This document shows positions 1 to 10,424 of a stretch of DNA of 64,000 bases, piece after piece. The position numbers and the translations under genes were made by a program. Origin of the DNA: Leptospira sp. B5-022 (GTDB lineage: Bacteria; Spirochaetota; Leptospiria; Leptospirales; Leptospiraceae); the NCBI RefSeq assembly GCF_000347035.1, contig NZ_ANIJ01000047.1, positions 253,501 to 317,500 on the forward strand. Direction: 5' to 3'. How positions within the stretch are numbered: the stretch's first letter is position 1; the number at the start of each line of letters is the position of its first letter. Under the pieces are notes generated by a model, which was not told where the DNA came from, searched no databases, and was given only the letters and a program-made list of their open reading frames with translations.

Positions 1-75
1 GAGGGCTTTGGCTAAAAAGAATGCCAGGCCAAATCCTATAAGAAGACCGGTGAGTAATACGATTGCAAATTCCAT
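1..75 (-). CDS. 5' fragment of a membrane-anchored protein, possibly RmuC-like
   Basis: The first 25 codons of a minus-strand gene run off the left edge. They encode one hydrophobic segment right after the start (MEFAIVLLTGLLIGFGLAFF), followed by Ala/Lys, so the protein is anchored by its N-terminus. The ATG is well supported: AAAAAGGAGTC sits a few bases upstream. A short N-terminal anchor of this kind is typical of RmuC recombination-limiting proteins and of RNase Y, but the fragment is too short to choose. Only the start and the anchor are seen; the family is a guess. Confidence 0.55.
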   Translation of the reverse strand, partial: MEFAIVLLTGLLIGFGLAFFLAKAL

Positions 76-187
76 TTTGACTCCTTTTTGGAATTCGGTA
101 CAATTCGGGATACCTATTTCCAGGATAGAATTTCCATTTTATGGGGACCCCGGACAAATTTGGGATCCCTGGTGAGAATTTAAAAAA

Positions 188-1702
188 TTAATTTTTTCCT
201 TTTTTACGGGAAGGGCCTGAACCTGAGCCTTTTTTATTGCCTGAGTGGAATCGATTGGTGTTTCGATTTTTATCCTTATGGTCCCGTTTTCCGTTTTGTT
301 TGGATTTTCCACCGAAACGTCTATCTCTGTCGTTTCTCGAATGACTTTCTTTTTCTCGGAAACCCCTTTGATCTTGGTCAAAACGGACTTCGGAGTCGAA
401 TTTTTCGGACTTATCCGCAAGGGCCAATTTGAATAGCGCTGCCGCTATTCGTTCCGCCGGAATTCCTTCGGAGGTAAGTTTCTTAACGAGTTTGGAATAT
501 TCGGAAACGTCTCCTTCCTCCGCAACTTCTTTTACGATATGGGAATATTCTAAAAATTTCTTTTCCGTGAGTTCTGAAATATCAGGGACTTTTCCGAGTT
601 CCATTTCGAATTCATGGTCTTCTCTGATCTTGCGTAATGTTTTGAAGTCCTTATTAGAAACAAAACTGAGCGCGAGTCCTTTTCTTCCAGCTCTTCCTGT
701 TCTACCGATACGGTGCACATAGTCTTCGGAATCTCTAGGGATATCGTAATTAAATACTGCTTCTACGTCGCTTACATCAATTCCTCTTCCGGCTACGTCA
801 GTTGCTACAAGAACTGTAACAAGTCCAGAGCGAAATCCGGACATTACCTTGTTTCTTTGGTTTTGGGAAAGATCTCCATGCAATCCTTCGGAGAATACTC
901 CTTTGGATTTTAAGAATTCCACAAGTTCATCCACTCGGACCTTAGTATTACAAAATACTAAAGAAGCCTTAGGAGTATGATATTCTAAAAGGCGTATCAA
1001 TGCCTCGTGTTTGAGGCCTTCTCTCATTTCAAAATAGATCTGCTGGATCTTAGGTCGGTCCGCTTTTCCTCCGGTCACATCTACAACCTTGGGAGAATTT
1101 TGGAACTTTTTAGTGATCCCCATCACCTTTGCGGAAAGGGTTGCGGAGAACAGAATAGTCTGTCTTTCTTCCGGGACCTTTGCAAGAATGATTTCCATGT
1201 CCTCCAAAAATCCCATGTCCAACATTTCGTCCGCTTCGTCTAGGATCACCATTTTGACTTTGCTCAAATCCAAGGTTTTGCGATCCATATGATCCATGGT
1301 CCTTCCAGGTGTACCGACGATCACTTGCGGTTTTCTTTTTAATGCCTTGAATTGTTTGGTGATATCGTCTCCGCCGTAGATTGCGACTACTTGGAAATCT
1401 TCTTTATATTTTCCTAATTTTCTATACTCTTCCGCGACTTGGACCACCAATTCTCTTGTCGGGCAGAGTACTAATACTTGAGGTGACTGTTCTTTTTCTT
1501 CCAGTATTTCTAAACTTGGAATTGCGAATGCCGCCGTTTTACCTGTTCCTGTACGGGAATGACCGATTACGTCCCTTCCGGAAAGAATCAGTGGAATAGC
1601 TTCGGATTGGATGGAAGAAGGTTCGGTAAATCCTAGATCGGATACGGCTTTTAATACGTCCTCGGATATACCGAGTTCATGGAATGTTTTTTTAGGTTTC
1701 AA
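188..1702 (-). CDS. DEAD-box ATP-dependent RNA helicase
   Basis: A 504-residue DEAD-box helicase that would unwind RNA duplexes in ribosome assembly or mRNA turnover. Motifs appear in order: Q-motif region (FHELGISEDVLKAV), Walker A SRTGTGKTA at residues 49-57, GTPGR, DEAD near residue 155, SAT, and HRIGRTGRAGR. The last ~70 residues are a low-complexity tail rich in Arg, Lys, Asp, Asn and Gly, a probable RNA-binding extension as in RhlE/CsdA/DbpA-type helicases. The start is TTG, about 7 bases after AGGAG; no ATG lies near the conserved N-terminus. Which subfamily (RhlE, CsdA) cannot be settled by eye. Confidence 0.95.
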   Translation of the reverse strand: MKPKKTFHELGISEDVLKAVSDLGFTEPSSIQSEAIPLILSGRDVIGHSRTGTGKTAAFAIPSLEILEEKEQSPQVLVLCPTRELVVQVAEEYRKLGKYKEDFQVVAIYGGDDITKQFKALKRKPQVIVGTPGRTMDHMDRKTLDLSKVKMVILDEADEMLDMGFLEDMEIILAKVPEERQTILFSATLSAKVMGITKKFQNSPKVVDVTGGKADRPKIQQIYFEMREGLKHEALIRLLEYHTPKASLVFCNTKVRVDELVEFLKSKGVFSEGLHGDLSQNQRNKVMSGFRSGLVTVLVATDVAGRGIDVSDVEAVFNYDIPRDSEDYVHRIGRTGRAGRKGLALSFVSNKDFKTLRKIREDHEFEMELGKVPDISELTEKKFLEYSHIVKEVAEEGDVSEYSKLVKKLTSEGIPAERIAAALFKLALADKSEKFDSEVRFDQDQRGFREKESHSRNDRDRRFGGKSKQNGKRDHKDKNRNTNRFHSGNKKGSGSGPSRKKGKN

Positions 1703-1881
1703 AGATAGCTCCTGGGATACTTGCGTAAATTTTTACGGTATCCTCACGATTATGCCTTTCCGGCTAAGAGCTTGGATCTTTATAGAATGGTCCTATTTAA
1801 ACATAAAGGAAAGATTTAGGCTCTGGTATCGTTTCTTCCATGAATTCAAACACGACTCTCCAGCATAGCATTAAAGGTCTT

Positions 1882-2640
1882 TTATTCCTTTTCGGTTTTC
1901 ATATATTTCAGCCGTAACTTATCCGGAAACTTTTCGATCGCATATCTAAGCATGGTCCTGGGCATCTTATGGGCATGTTTGTCTAAAAAATCTGTTTCAG
2001 ATTTGAGGCTTCTGTTGCCCACTTCTCTTAGCATCCAACCCACCGCCTTATGGATGAGATCCTCTTTGTCCGATAAGAGTAATTCAGAGATCTTTAAGGT
2101 ATCCTTAAAGTCTCCTTTGCGTATAAAAGCGAAAGTGGAGATGATCGCGATCCGTCTTTCCCATATATTATTCGATTTAACTAACTTATATAGGAGGTCC
2201 CTTTTTTTATCTATGAGATAATCCCCTATCAAATCTCTGGAGCTTAGGTCTACGATGTCCCAATTGTTTACGTATTTTAAGTTTTTTAAATAGAATAAAT
2301 GCAGTTGTTCTCGCTTGTCTGCCTGCGTCTTTTGGAACTTCTCACATAGTATAAAAAATCCAAGGAGCCTTTCCTCGTGGTATTTTGATTTTACGATCTT
2401 TTGTAATTCGGGTAACGGAAGTCCCTTGTATGATTTGGAAATTTTTCGTAAAGGTGGGACCTTTACTCCTAAGAATAGGTCGCCTTCTCCGTATTCACCC
2501 TTTCCCGTTTTGAAAAATCGGGAAAGTATCTCTACCGCCTTCGGGTCGGCGATATTTCTGACTTCTAAGATCACATCTTCCGCCTTGGAATTTTCGCCTC
2601 CCAATAATTTCTTTTTGTTGATTGTTTTCGATTTAGGCAT
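1882..2640 (-). CDS. AlkD-like DNA alkylation repair protein
   Basis: About 252 residues of helical HEAT-like repeats, matching the AlkD family of DNA glycosylases that excise alkylated bases without flipping them. The motif NWDIVDLS (Trp and Asp of the AlkD active cleft), WERRIAI with the catalytic-region Arg, and GWMLREVG (second cleft Trp) are all present. The reading frame stays open upstream to a TTG at 2676, but the ATG at 2640 has an AAGGA about 11 bases ahead and is preferred. It lies alone between the helicase and the divergent trhO gene. Sequestration by an inducible Ada-type promoter is not visible. Confidence 0.88.
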   Translation of the reverse strand: MPKSKTINKKKLLGGENSKAEDVILEVRNIADPKAVEILSRFFKTGKGEYGEGDLFLGVKVPPLRKISKSYKGLPLPELQKIVKSKYHEERLLGFFILCEKFQKTQADKREQLHLFYLKNLKYVNNWDIVDLSSRDLIGDYLIDKKRDLLYKLVKSNNIWERRIAIISTFAFIRKGDFKDTLKISELLLSDKEDLIHKAVGWMLREVGNRSLKSETDFLDKHAHKMPRTMLRYAIEKFPDKLRLKYMKTEKE

Positions 2641-2777
2641 GGGACAAAATTTCCTTTTGGGAGAGGGGTAGGGCAAGCATTATCGGAAGATATTTGTCAT
2701 GTTCCAAATTTCGGTTTTTGGGCTTGCCAGTTAGGAGGTCCCACAAATCCTAATTTTTAGGAAAGATCCGCTCTACT

Positions 2778-3827
2778 ATGAAACATAAACCCCTTCATAA
2801 TATTTACAGTAAAGATATTCTGAGAAAGAAGTTAGAGGCCGAGGATTTTCAGCGTACTACTATTTCCTTTTATAGATACGTGATCTTAGAGGAACCGGAC
2901 CTTCTCCGCAATGAACTATACAAAGAATGGGAATCTCTGGGAGTGCTCGGAAGGATCTATATCGCAAGAGAAGGGATCAACGCTCAGTTATCCTTGCCTG
3001 AATTTAATTTTCAAAAATTCAGGGACTCGATAGACGCGAGAAAGGAATTTAAGGATGTTCCGTTCAAGATTGCCGTGGAACAAAAGTCTTACTCATTTTT
3101 AAAATTGGACATACGAGTCCGTAATAAGATCGTAGCGGACGGTTTGACCGACGATACTTTCGACGTAACCAATGTAGGAACCCACCTAACCGCCGAAGAA
3201 TTTAACAAAAAATTGGAATCTCCCGGGACCATTGTGGTGGATGTTCGCAATCATTACGAGTCTGAGATAGGACATTTCGAGGGAGCATTACTTCCGCAAG
3301 CGGATACCTTTAGGGAAGAATTGCCGATGATAGTAGACCTTCTGAAAGACAAGAAGGATAAAGAGATCGTAATGTATTGTACCGGCGGGATCCGATGTGA
3401 GAAGGCATCCGCATACCTGAAACATCATGGGTTCCGAAATGTGTATCAGTTGCATGGAGGAATTATCTCTTACGCTTCCGAAATTAAGGAGAAGGGATTG
3501 GACTCCAAGTTTAAGGGAAAAAATTTCGTGTTCGATGCGAGGCTTCAGGAAACCGTGGGAGAAGAGATCCTAAGTGAATGCCACCAATGTGATCGGAAAT
3601 CCGCAAGGCATATCAATTGTGCGAATCCCGCCTGTCATATTTTATTCATCCAATGTGAATCCTGTGCGGAAAAATTCGATAACTGCTGCTCTGTGGAATG
3701 CCAAGAGATCGCAGCTTTACCTGCGGAAGAACAGAAAAAATTAAGAAAAGGTAAAGCCGCTTCCAATAAACATTTTTCCAAGTCCAAGATCAGGCCAAAA
3801 GTTTTCGAACTGTACAAAGGAAAATAA
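2778..3827 (+). CDS. trhO: tRNA uridine(34) hydroxylase (rhodanese family)
   Basis: A 349-residue protein matching TrhO/YceA, which makes 5-hydroxyuridine at the wobble position of certain tRNAs. The N-terminal acylphosphatase-like UPF0176 domain covers roughly residues 25-125. The rhodanese domain covers about 140-240 and has the active-site loop [14 protein letters not shown] with the catalytic Cys. A Cys-rich C-terminal segment (CHQC, CANPAC, CESC, CCSVEC) probably binds metal; length is close to E. coli TrhO (350). The ATG at 2778 is the first start and leaves the conserved N-terminus intact. The gene is divergent from the AlkD-like gene. Confidence 0.93.
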   Translation: MKHKPLHNIYSKDILRKKLEAEDFQRTTISFYRYVILEEPDLLRNELYKEWESLGVLGRIYIAREGINAQLSLPEFNFQKFRDSIDARKEFKDVPFKIAVEQKSYSFLKLDIRVRNKIVADGLTDDTFDVTNVGTHLTAEEFNKKLESPGTIVVDVRNHYESEIGHFEGALLPQADTFREELPMIVDLLKDKKDKEIVMYCTGGIRCEKASAYLKHHGFRNVYQLHGGIISYASEIKEKGLDSKFKGKNFVFDARLQETVGEEILSECHQCDRKSARHINCANPACHILFIQCESCAEKFDNCCSVECQEIAALPAEEQKKLRKGKAASNKHFSKSKIRPKVFELYKGK

Positions 3828-3839
3828 AAGGTCCTTTTA

Positions 3840-3855
3840 ATTTTCTTAAGAAAAT
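3840..3855. repeat. 16-bp perfect palindrome after trhO
   Basis: ATTTTCTTAAGAAAAT is a perfect 16-bp palindrome starting 13 bases after the trhO stop. It is AT-rich with no T-run, so it is a weak terminator candidate at best. It could instead be a protein-binding site for the downstream dioxygenase gene. Confidence 0.4.
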
Positions 3856-3863
3856 CGAATTAT

Positions 3864-3886
3864 CTTGTAATATTTTAAATTACAAG
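3864..3886. promoter_or_regulatory. Inverted repeat, candidate operator for the ygiD-like gene
   Basis: CTTGTAAT, then 7 bases (ATTTTAA), then ATTACAAG: perfect 8-bp arms ending 25 bases before the ATG of the dioxygenase gene. Size and spacing fit a dimeric winged-helix repressor (MarR/HxlR-like) site. No regulator gene is adjacent, so the binding protein is unknown. Confidence 0.45.
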
Positions 3887-3911
3887 GAGTCTAAAGAAAA
3901 AGTAGGAAATT

Positions 3912-4679
3912 ATGCAAAAATTACCGGTATTTTTCGTAGGCCATGGAAGTCCCATGAACGCACTAGGACCGAATCCGATAGCCGATACATGGTCGGAATC
4001 CACGAAAGATTTTCCGGAACCTAAAGCGATCTTAAGTATTTCTGCTCATTGGTTTACTAGAGGAACATATATAACCTCTAACGAGCTTCCTCCTACCATT
4101 CATGATTTTTACGGATTCCCTCAGGAATTATTCGATGTTCAATATCCTGCCCCGGGAAATCCAAAACTTGCGGAAGACCTTTCCAGATCCAATCATGTAC
4201 AAGTGATCCAAGACGATTCTTGGGGACTAGATCATGGAACCTGGAGTGTACTACGGAATATGTATCCTAAAGCGAATATTCCTGTCGTGCAGTTGAGTAT
4301 AGATGCCACAAAATCCGGAGAATGGCATTACGAATTTGCGAAATTTTTATCCAAGTTAAGAGAAGAAGGTATTTTGATCTTGGGAAGCGGAGACCTAGTG
4401 CATAATTTACGTCTTTATGATTGGAAAAACCAAGACAAGGCGCATGACTGGGCATTGGATGCAAATGAGACTTTCAAAGATCTCATCGAAAAAAGAGATT
4501 GGAAGAGCCTCGCAAATTATCAAAAATTAGGGACGGCGGTGCAGATGGCTATCCCTACTCCCGAACATTATTTTCCTATGTTATACGCTTTGGCATTGGC
4601 GGAGGAGAAGGAAGAAATCCGTTTTTATAATGATATCATCCAAAGTTCGGTATCTTTGACTAGTATGAAGATCGGTTAG
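3912..4679 (+). CDS. ygiD: Extradiol dioxygenase, YgiD/LigB family
   Basis: A 255-residue class III extradiol dioxygenase, the family of LigB and E. coli 4,5-DOPA dioxygenase YgiD, which use a non-haem metal to open catechol-type rings. Metal-site candidates are the His of FVGHGSPMNAL near the N-terminus, SAHW around residue 57, and GSGDLVHNLR later. Length matches YgiD. The ATG at 3912 follows GGAAATT. The natural substrate is not evident from context; neighbours are TrhO and a symporter. Regulation through the palindrome at 3864-3886 is plausible. Confidence 0.88.
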   Translation: MQKLPVFFVGHGSPMNALGPNPIADTWSESTKDFPEPKAILSISAHWFTRGTYITSNELPPTIHDFYGFPQELFDVQYPAPGNPKLAEDLSRSNHVQVIQDDSWGLDHGTWSVLRNMYPKANIPVVQLSIDATKSGEWHYEFAKFLSKLREEGILILGSGDLVHNLRLYDWKNQDKAHDWALDANETFKDLIEKRDWKSLANYQKLGTAVQMAIPTPEHYFPMLYALALAEEKEEIRFYNDIIQSSVSLTSMKIG

Positions 4680-4710
4680 GATCTAGTTTTTTACGAACTC
4701 GATCGTATCT

Positions 4711-5610
4711 TCAGGATGTCTTTTCTCTTCCCCAGATCCCAGCCAGAAAAAGTCCGCTGATTAAATGCCATACCCCCCACCAAGCGGCGATAAGGGCCAT
4801 TGATCCGATTCCTTGGAAGAACGTAAAGATCAGGATAAGACCAAGACCTGAGTTTTGGAGTCCTGTCTCCAGGGAGATTGTTTTTCTCTCTTTATGAGCT
4901 AGGCCGGCTATCCATGAGGCAAGATAGCCAACCGTTAAGGCGGTACCGTTATGCAGAAGTACTAACCAAAACAAAACAGGTCCGAATTCCACAAAGGATC
5001 TCCAGTTGCCGATGAATGCGATCAATATAAAAACCCCAAGTAGAACGGTAGATCCAACCCTCATAGGCTTCTTTAATTTAGAAGCAATCTTGGGAAGAAA
5101 ACGGTTCGTGAGCGCTCCTAAGATCAACGGCAAGATTAATATTAGAAAAATGGAAAGAAATACATCTACCGGATTTAAACTGATCTCTTTTAATCTGTCC
5201 GCAGCGGGAGAATATAACTTTCCCCAAAAGAAAAAGTTAAACGGAGTAAAGAACCAAGCTAAAACGGTTGTGGTAGCCGTGAGTGAAATGGAAAGAGGAA
5301 CATTCCCTTTGGCAAGAAGGCTGATAAAATTGGACATGTTCCCGCCCGGGCAGGCCGCCACTAAGATCATTCCAAGAGCCAGACCGGGATGTGGGCGTAA
5401 AATATAAAGTAATCCTACCGTAAGAGCGGGCAATAATACTAATTGGGAAAACAGACCGACAATGGCAGCCTTGGGCTGTTTTCTTAAATTCGTAAAGTCC
5501 GCGAGGGTCAGTTCCAAAGAGACCCCGTACATGATGAGCCCCAAACAAATATTCAAGACAAAGAGCCCCGCCGGACTGAAATTCAATTTGACTAAATCGA
5601 AATCTTGCAT
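4711..5610 (-). CDS. Bile acid:sodium symporter (BASS) family protein
   Basis: A 299-residue integral membrane protein with about nine to ten hydrophobic helices, of the BASS/ArsB-like SBF fold. Family hallmarks include the early GLIMYGVSLEL segment, the AACPGGNMSNFISLLAKGNVPLS region (conserved Pro-Gly-Gly-Asn and Ser/Thr of the Na+ site) and ETGLQNSGLG near residue 245. Bacterial members import organic anions such as bile acids, pantoate or pyruvate with Na+; the substrate here is unknown. The ATG has AAGGAAATAC upstream. Confidence 0.9.
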   Translation of the reverse strand: MQDFDLVKLNFSPAGLFVLNICLGLIMYGVSLELTLADFTNLRKQPKAAIVGLFSQLVLLPALTVGLLYILRPHPGLALGMILVAACPGGNMSNFISLLAKGNVPLSISLTATTTVLAWFFTPFNFFFWGKLYSPAADRLKEISLNPVDVFLSIFLILILPLILGALTNRFLPKIASKLKKPMRVGSTVLLGVFILIAFIGNWRSFVEFGPVLFWLVLLHNGTALTVGYLASWIAGLAHKERKTISLETGLQNSGLGLILIFTFFQGIGSMALIAAWWGVWHLISGLFLAGIWGREKTS

Positions 5611-5623
5611 GTATTTCCTTGAA

Positions 5624-5637
5624 CGGACAAATGTCCG
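5624..5637. promoter_or_regulatory. Palindrome CGGACA-AA-TGTCCG upstream of the symporter gene
   Basis: Six-base perfect arms with a 2-base centre, 14-27 bases upstream of the symporter start codon. Position suggests an operator overlapping the 5' untranslated region. No dedicated regulator is next to it. Confidence 0.35.
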
Positions 5638-5674
5638 CTCCCGTTTAATATTTTATGATTTTTTAAATTATATT

Positions 5675-6794
<1,120 letters not shown>

Positions 6795-6802
<8 letters not shown>

Positions 6803-6830
6803 GTTAGTTCTCCCCTTAGAGAATGAAAAC
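6795..6830 (-). promoter_or_regulatory. Inverted repeat enclosing the start of the TauD-like gene
   Basis: GTTTTCAT (6795-6802, containing the start codon on the minus strand) pairs perfectly with ATGAAAAC (6823-6830), leaving a 20-base loop that holds the Shine-Dalgarno sequence. If it forms in mRNA it would bury the AUG in an 8-bp stem. It may be chance. Confidence 0.35.
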
Positions 6831-6936
6831 TTTTATAAAACTACAGAATGGAAAGGCAAGTCTTTTCATTTCCGCCTTGATTCAACGGTTTCATCTAAAA
6901 TACCTATATCATGAGTTTTAGCGCCGGAGAAAGAAA

Positions 6937-7842
6937 ATGAACGTTTCACTTTCTAAGGAAGGTCCTGTTTTTTCCAGGCTTGTTTACGGATGCTGGCGAA
7001 TACATACCGATCCGAAAGGAGCAGGGACTGATCGAATTTTAGAAAAGATAGAAGTTTGTATTCAATCCGGGATTGATACGTTCGATCATGCGGATTTATA
7101 TGGTGAATACGGGAACGAGGAGAGATTCGGTACGGCATTAAAAATCAGACCGGATATTAAAGAGAAAATAAAGATAGTTACTAAGGCTGGGATCCAACTT
7201 CCGGGGCCGAATCGCCATGGGATCACAATAAAACATTATGATACGTCCGCGAATTATCTGATCCATTCTGCGGAGAATTCATTAAGAAAATTGAATGTAG
7301 ATAAGATAGACCTGCTTCTGATACATAGGCCCGACCCTCTTATGGATGCGGACGAGATCGCTAAAGCATTTAGCTCCCTAAAAGAAAGCGGTAAAGTTTT
7401 GTATTTCGGAGTTTCCAATTTCACTCCTTTTCAGTTTTCATTATTGCAGTCCAGATTGGATTTTCCTTTGGTTACGAACCAAGTGGAATTCCATCCGTTC
7501 CATACGGATCCTCTTGTGAATGGAGTATTCGATCAGGCACAAGAATTGCGATTTAAACCGATGATCTGGTCTCCTACGGCAGGTGGTCGAGTTTTTCGAC
7601 CTAAAAGGGAACAAGAAACCGTTTTATATAATACATTGGAAGATCTTGCAAAGAAGAAGGATACTAGTCCGGACGCGGTCTTATTCGCATGGTATCTTTT
7701 TCATCCTGCAATTTTGGTCCCAGTTTTAGGGACGAACGATCCCAACCATATCAAGTCGGCTGCAAAATCAGTTCATCTTCGGCTGGAAAAAGAGGAATGG
7801 TTCCGCATTTTAGAGGCAGGAACAGGTAAAAGAGTTCCATGA
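6937..7842 (+). CDS. Aldo/keto reductase, YdhF-like
   Basis: A 301-residue NADPH-dependent aldo/keto reductase. The (beta/alpha)8 landmarks are present: GIDTFDHADLYG with catalytic Asp and Tyr, the Lys in KIVTKAGIQ, and LLLIHRPDP with the catalytic His. The late GTNDPNHIKSA segment is the cofactor-phosphate loop. Closest by feel to E. coli YdhF. GGAGAAAG precedes the ATG. It stands alone between a minus-strand dioxygenase and the lectin lipoprotein; physiological substrate unknown. Confidence 0.92.
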   Translation: MNVSLSKEGPVFSRLVYGCWRIHTDPKGAGTDRILEKIEVCIQSGIDTFDHADLYGEYGNEERFGTALKIRPDIKEKIKIVTKAGIQLPGPNRHGITIKHYDTSANYLIHSAENSLRKLNVDKIDLLLIHRPDPLMDADEIAKAFSSLKESGKVLYFGVSNFTPFQFSLLQSRLDFPLVTNQVEFHPFHTDPLVNGVFDQAQELRFKPMIWSPTAGGRVFRPKREQETVLYNTLEDLAKKKDTSPDAVLFAWYLFHPAILVPVLGTNDPNHIKSAAKSVHLRLEKEEWFRILEAGTGKRVP

Positions 7843-7934
7843 TACAAAAAAATGACAACATAAGAGAATTCTAATCAGAATATAATACTTATATTTATAC
7901 TACTCGTTCGATATCAAAACGGAGAGAATTCAAA

Positions 7935-9350
7935 ATGAAAATCGAACAAGGCAAAAAGGGACTTCCCCTTTTGGTAGGGATCTTATGGTTCCTATTCAAC
8001 TGTAACGGGGAGAAAATGGTACATACGGAAAGTTTACTGGGACTGATCCAGAAACCGGACCAAACGAAAACAAGTGCAAGCTACTCGGATCTTGCAGTCA
8101 TTGATACTGTAAACGGCACGGGAAATTTTTCCGTTCTTACTTATAATGTGGCCGGATTATTAGAACCTTTTTCCAGCTCGAATCCAAGTGAGAATACTCC
8201 TTATATGGGACCTTTGATGACACCGTTCGATCTGGTGGTGGTCCAAGAAGATTTCAATTATCATGCGAGTCTGTATGCAAATGACGTACATCCACATCGA
8301 TCCGCTACTAGCGGTGGAATGGGTATCGGAGACGGTTTGAACACTCTTTCTTATTTTCCATTTTCGGATTTCCAAAGAGTGGATTGGAACGCTTGTAACG
8401 GAACGGATTGTCTGACTCCTAAGGGATTTACTTTGGCTAGGCATAAAGTAGCGCCCGGGGTATTTATAGACGTATATAATTTACATACGAATGCTAGTAC
8501 GGGAGAAGCGGATCTGGCGGCAAGAAGATCCAATATATTACAAATTCTGAATTTTATCGGAACTAATTCTGCGGGAAATGCAGTGATCGTCTTGGGAGAT
8601 ACAAACACCCGCTATACCAGATCGGGAGACAATATCCGGGAATTTATCAATCAAGGATTTACGGATGTTTGGATCCAGATGATCCGGGGAGGATCGTATC
8701 CTACACAGGGAGGAGATGCCTTGACGGACTGCGAGGGACATAGGACAAGTGCAGGCTGTGAGGTGGTGGATAAAATATTATACCGCGGAAATTCCTATAT
8801 CTCCTTATCACCTAGCTCTTATTTGGTAGAAGACGCAAGATTCGTTCATCCTGTAACCGGAGTTCCTCTTTCCGACCATTACGCGATTTCTTCCACATTC
8901 AATTATTCTCTTTTACAGAATTTATCCTTTAGTGACGCATTCGGCGGGCCTCATGGAACTGCGTTCAACGATGTGGATTCTCTCCCTTCTTCTCCTTCCG
9001 CGTCTAAAATAAGTCTAAGATCCGGATCCAGGGTGGATGCTGTGTCCTTACAATTGACGAATGGAACCGTCTTAAGTCATGGAGGAACGGGAGGAAGTTT
9101 ACAAACTCTGACTTTGGGAACGGGAGAGTATTTAGACCAAGTAAAACTTTGTAGCGGTCAAAAAAACGGTCATACAAGGATTTTTTATGCTCAATTTCGC
9201 ACAAACCTAGCAAGATTCCTCACCGGAGGTTCAAACACTTCCAGTTGTGTTACATACTCCGCTCCTAACGGTTGGGGGATAGTAGGATTCCATGGAAGAA
9301 GCGGAAGCGAAGTTGATAAACTCGGAGTGATCTTTGCTCCGATTCCATAA
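7935..9350 (+). CDS. Lipoprotein with endonuclease/exonuclease/phosphatase domain and C-terminal jacalin-like lectin domain
   Basis: A 471-residue two-domain secreted protein. The signal segment ends in LFNC with Cys23 as likely lipidated residue. Residues ~65-325 form an EEP (DNase I/sphingomyelinase-like) domain with all key residues: Asn71 in TYNVAG, Glu105 in VVQED, His184 in YNLHT, Asp222/Asn224 in GDTNTR, and Asp314-His315 in LSDHYAI. Residues ~330-471 look like a jacalin-type beta-prism lectin (GSRVDAV, HGGTGG, GWGIVGFHGRSGSEVDKLGVIF). The enzyme should be active on a phosphodiester substrate, either nucleic acid or phospholipid. Leptospiral sphingomyelinases share the fold but not this lectin tail. 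Confidence 0.82.
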   Translation: MKIEQGKKGLPLLVGILWFLFNCNGEKMVHTESLLGLIQKPDQTKTSASYSDLAVIDTVNGTGNFSVLTYNVAGLLEPFSSSNPSENTPYMGPLMTPFDLVVVQEDFNYHASLYANDVHPHRSATSGGMGIGDGLNTLSYFPFSDFQRVDWNACNGTDCLTPKGFTLARHKVAPGVFIDVYNLHTNASTGEADLAARRSNILQILNFIGTNSAGNAVIVLGDTNTRYTRSGDNIREFINQGFTDVWIQMIRGGSYPTQGGDALTDCEGHRTSAGCEVVDKILYRGNSYISLSPSSYLVEDARFVHPVTGVPLSDHYAISSTFNYSLLQNLSFSDAFGGPHGTAFNDVDSLPSSPSASKISLRSGSRVDAVSLQLTNGTVLSHGGTGGSLQTLTLGTGEYLDQVKLCSGQKNGHTRIFYAQFRTNLARFLTGGSNTSSCVTYSAPNGWGIVGFHGRSGSEVDKLGVIFAPIP

Positions 9351-9486
9351 ATAGATTTGAAAGTATTTCGGCCGAACATTCGATAAAAACCGAAGAAATA
9401 AAAAGCGATCCATTTGTTTCTAATAGAAAGTTTCCTAAATTGTCCGAGGTTCGAAGCGGGACGTATAGGATTTTTAGGAGAAATGA

Positions 9487-10374
9487 ATGTTTCGCTTTCT
9501 AACTTCAATTTTAATCGTATCTTTCTTTTTCGTCTGTAAGGCCGAAAATTCCAAAAAACAATCCGAGGAACTTTCCGATGTTCGTTCGGGATCCGTATCG
9601 GCTCCTATGCCGTCAGCGGACGAACAACCGATGCAAGAAGCCGAGAAAAAAATTAGCGGCAGAGCGGGTGAAAGGGAAGAGTCACCGGAAGATCAAATCA
9701 AAACCTTTGCGACACCCAAGATCGGTAGCCTAAAGATAGGCCGCCTTTTGGAATATAAGGTAGATCTAAATTTCGAGACGAAAGATTTTATAGCTGCTCG
9801 AAAATTCCTATTGGAACTCTCCGGCAAGTATGGATTCGTACAGAGTGAAAATCTTCGAAACTGGGGAGGAGATACCGAACCGAGTATGACCGCAGTTATT
9901 CACGTAAAGTCATCCGATCTATATCAAGTTTTGATGGAACTGGAGAAGTTGGGCACACTCACTTCCGAAAATATCCAAGTAGAAGATCATACAGAGAATT
10001 ATACGTTAGAACAGATCCATTCCAGAAGGGAAAAGATCCGGATCGCAAGAAGAACGGAACTAGGCGCCAGATCCACTCCTAAAAACGCGGCCGAGATCGA
10101 GGAGATGCTTGGACAGTCGGAAGATTCCGCGGACTCCGCAGAATTCGAAAAATGGAAAATACTAGATAGAGTGAACTGGGCAAAGATCAGTATACATTTG
10201 TACGGTCCTAAAAAACCGAAAGCGGTGGAAGTTCCCAGTTTCGGAGATGCGTTTATCGATCTGGCTAGTCTCGGATTAAAAATTCTTCTGTATCTGATCT
10301 ATATCCTTCCCTTAGGATTGGTTGTATTTGGGATTTTCTATCTAGTTAAATATGTGAAGAATCGTCTAAAATAA
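9487..10374 (+). CDS. DUF4349 domain lipoprotein
   Basis: A 295-residue envelope protein. An N-terminal signal ends in FFVC (likely lipidated Cys17), then comes a Ser/Glu-rich linker. The DUF4349 body covers residues ~75-240: a beta-strand pair, the [17 protein letters not shown] helix and a coiled segment. A C-terminal transmembrane helix (~residues 257-288) is followed by a basic tail. DUF4349 proteins are membrane-anchored with unknown function. AGGAG sits 7 bases ahead of the ATG. The gene reads alone, followed by a hairpin at 10381. Confidence 0.78.
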   Translation: MFRFLTSILIVSFFFVCKAENSKKQSEELSDVRSGSVSAPMPSADEQPMQEAEKKISGRAGEREESPEDQIKTFATPKIGSLKIGRLLEYKVDLNFETKDFIAARKFLLELSGKYGFVQSENLRNWGGDTEPSMTAVIHVKSSDLYQVLMELEKLGTLTSENIQVEDHTENYTLEQIHSRREKIRIARRTELGARSTPKNAAEIEEMLGQSEDSADSAEFEKWKILDRVNWAKISIHLYGPKKPKAVEVPSFGDAFIDLASLGLKILLYLIYILPLGLVVFGIFYLVKYVKNRLK

Positions 10375-10380
10375 TAGAAT

Positions 10381-10405
10381 GGGGCTTCGCGCCCCGTCCT
10401 AATTA
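10381..10405 (+). terminator. Possible terminator after the DUF4349 gene
   Basis: GGGGC-TTCGC-GCCCC forms a 5-bp GC stem with a 5-base loop six bases after the stop codon, followed by a loosely T-rich stretch (AATTATTTTGTTT). The stem is short and the T-run is interrupted, so termination may be partial and sufE could be read through. Confidence 0.45.
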
Positions 10406-10424
10406 TTTTGTTTCCGGGGAAGCT

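Noticed and set aside
139..420. Minus-strand 93-codon frame at the 3' end of the helicase gene
   Set aside because: It is an out-of-frame shadow of the low-complexity Arg/Lys/Asp tail.
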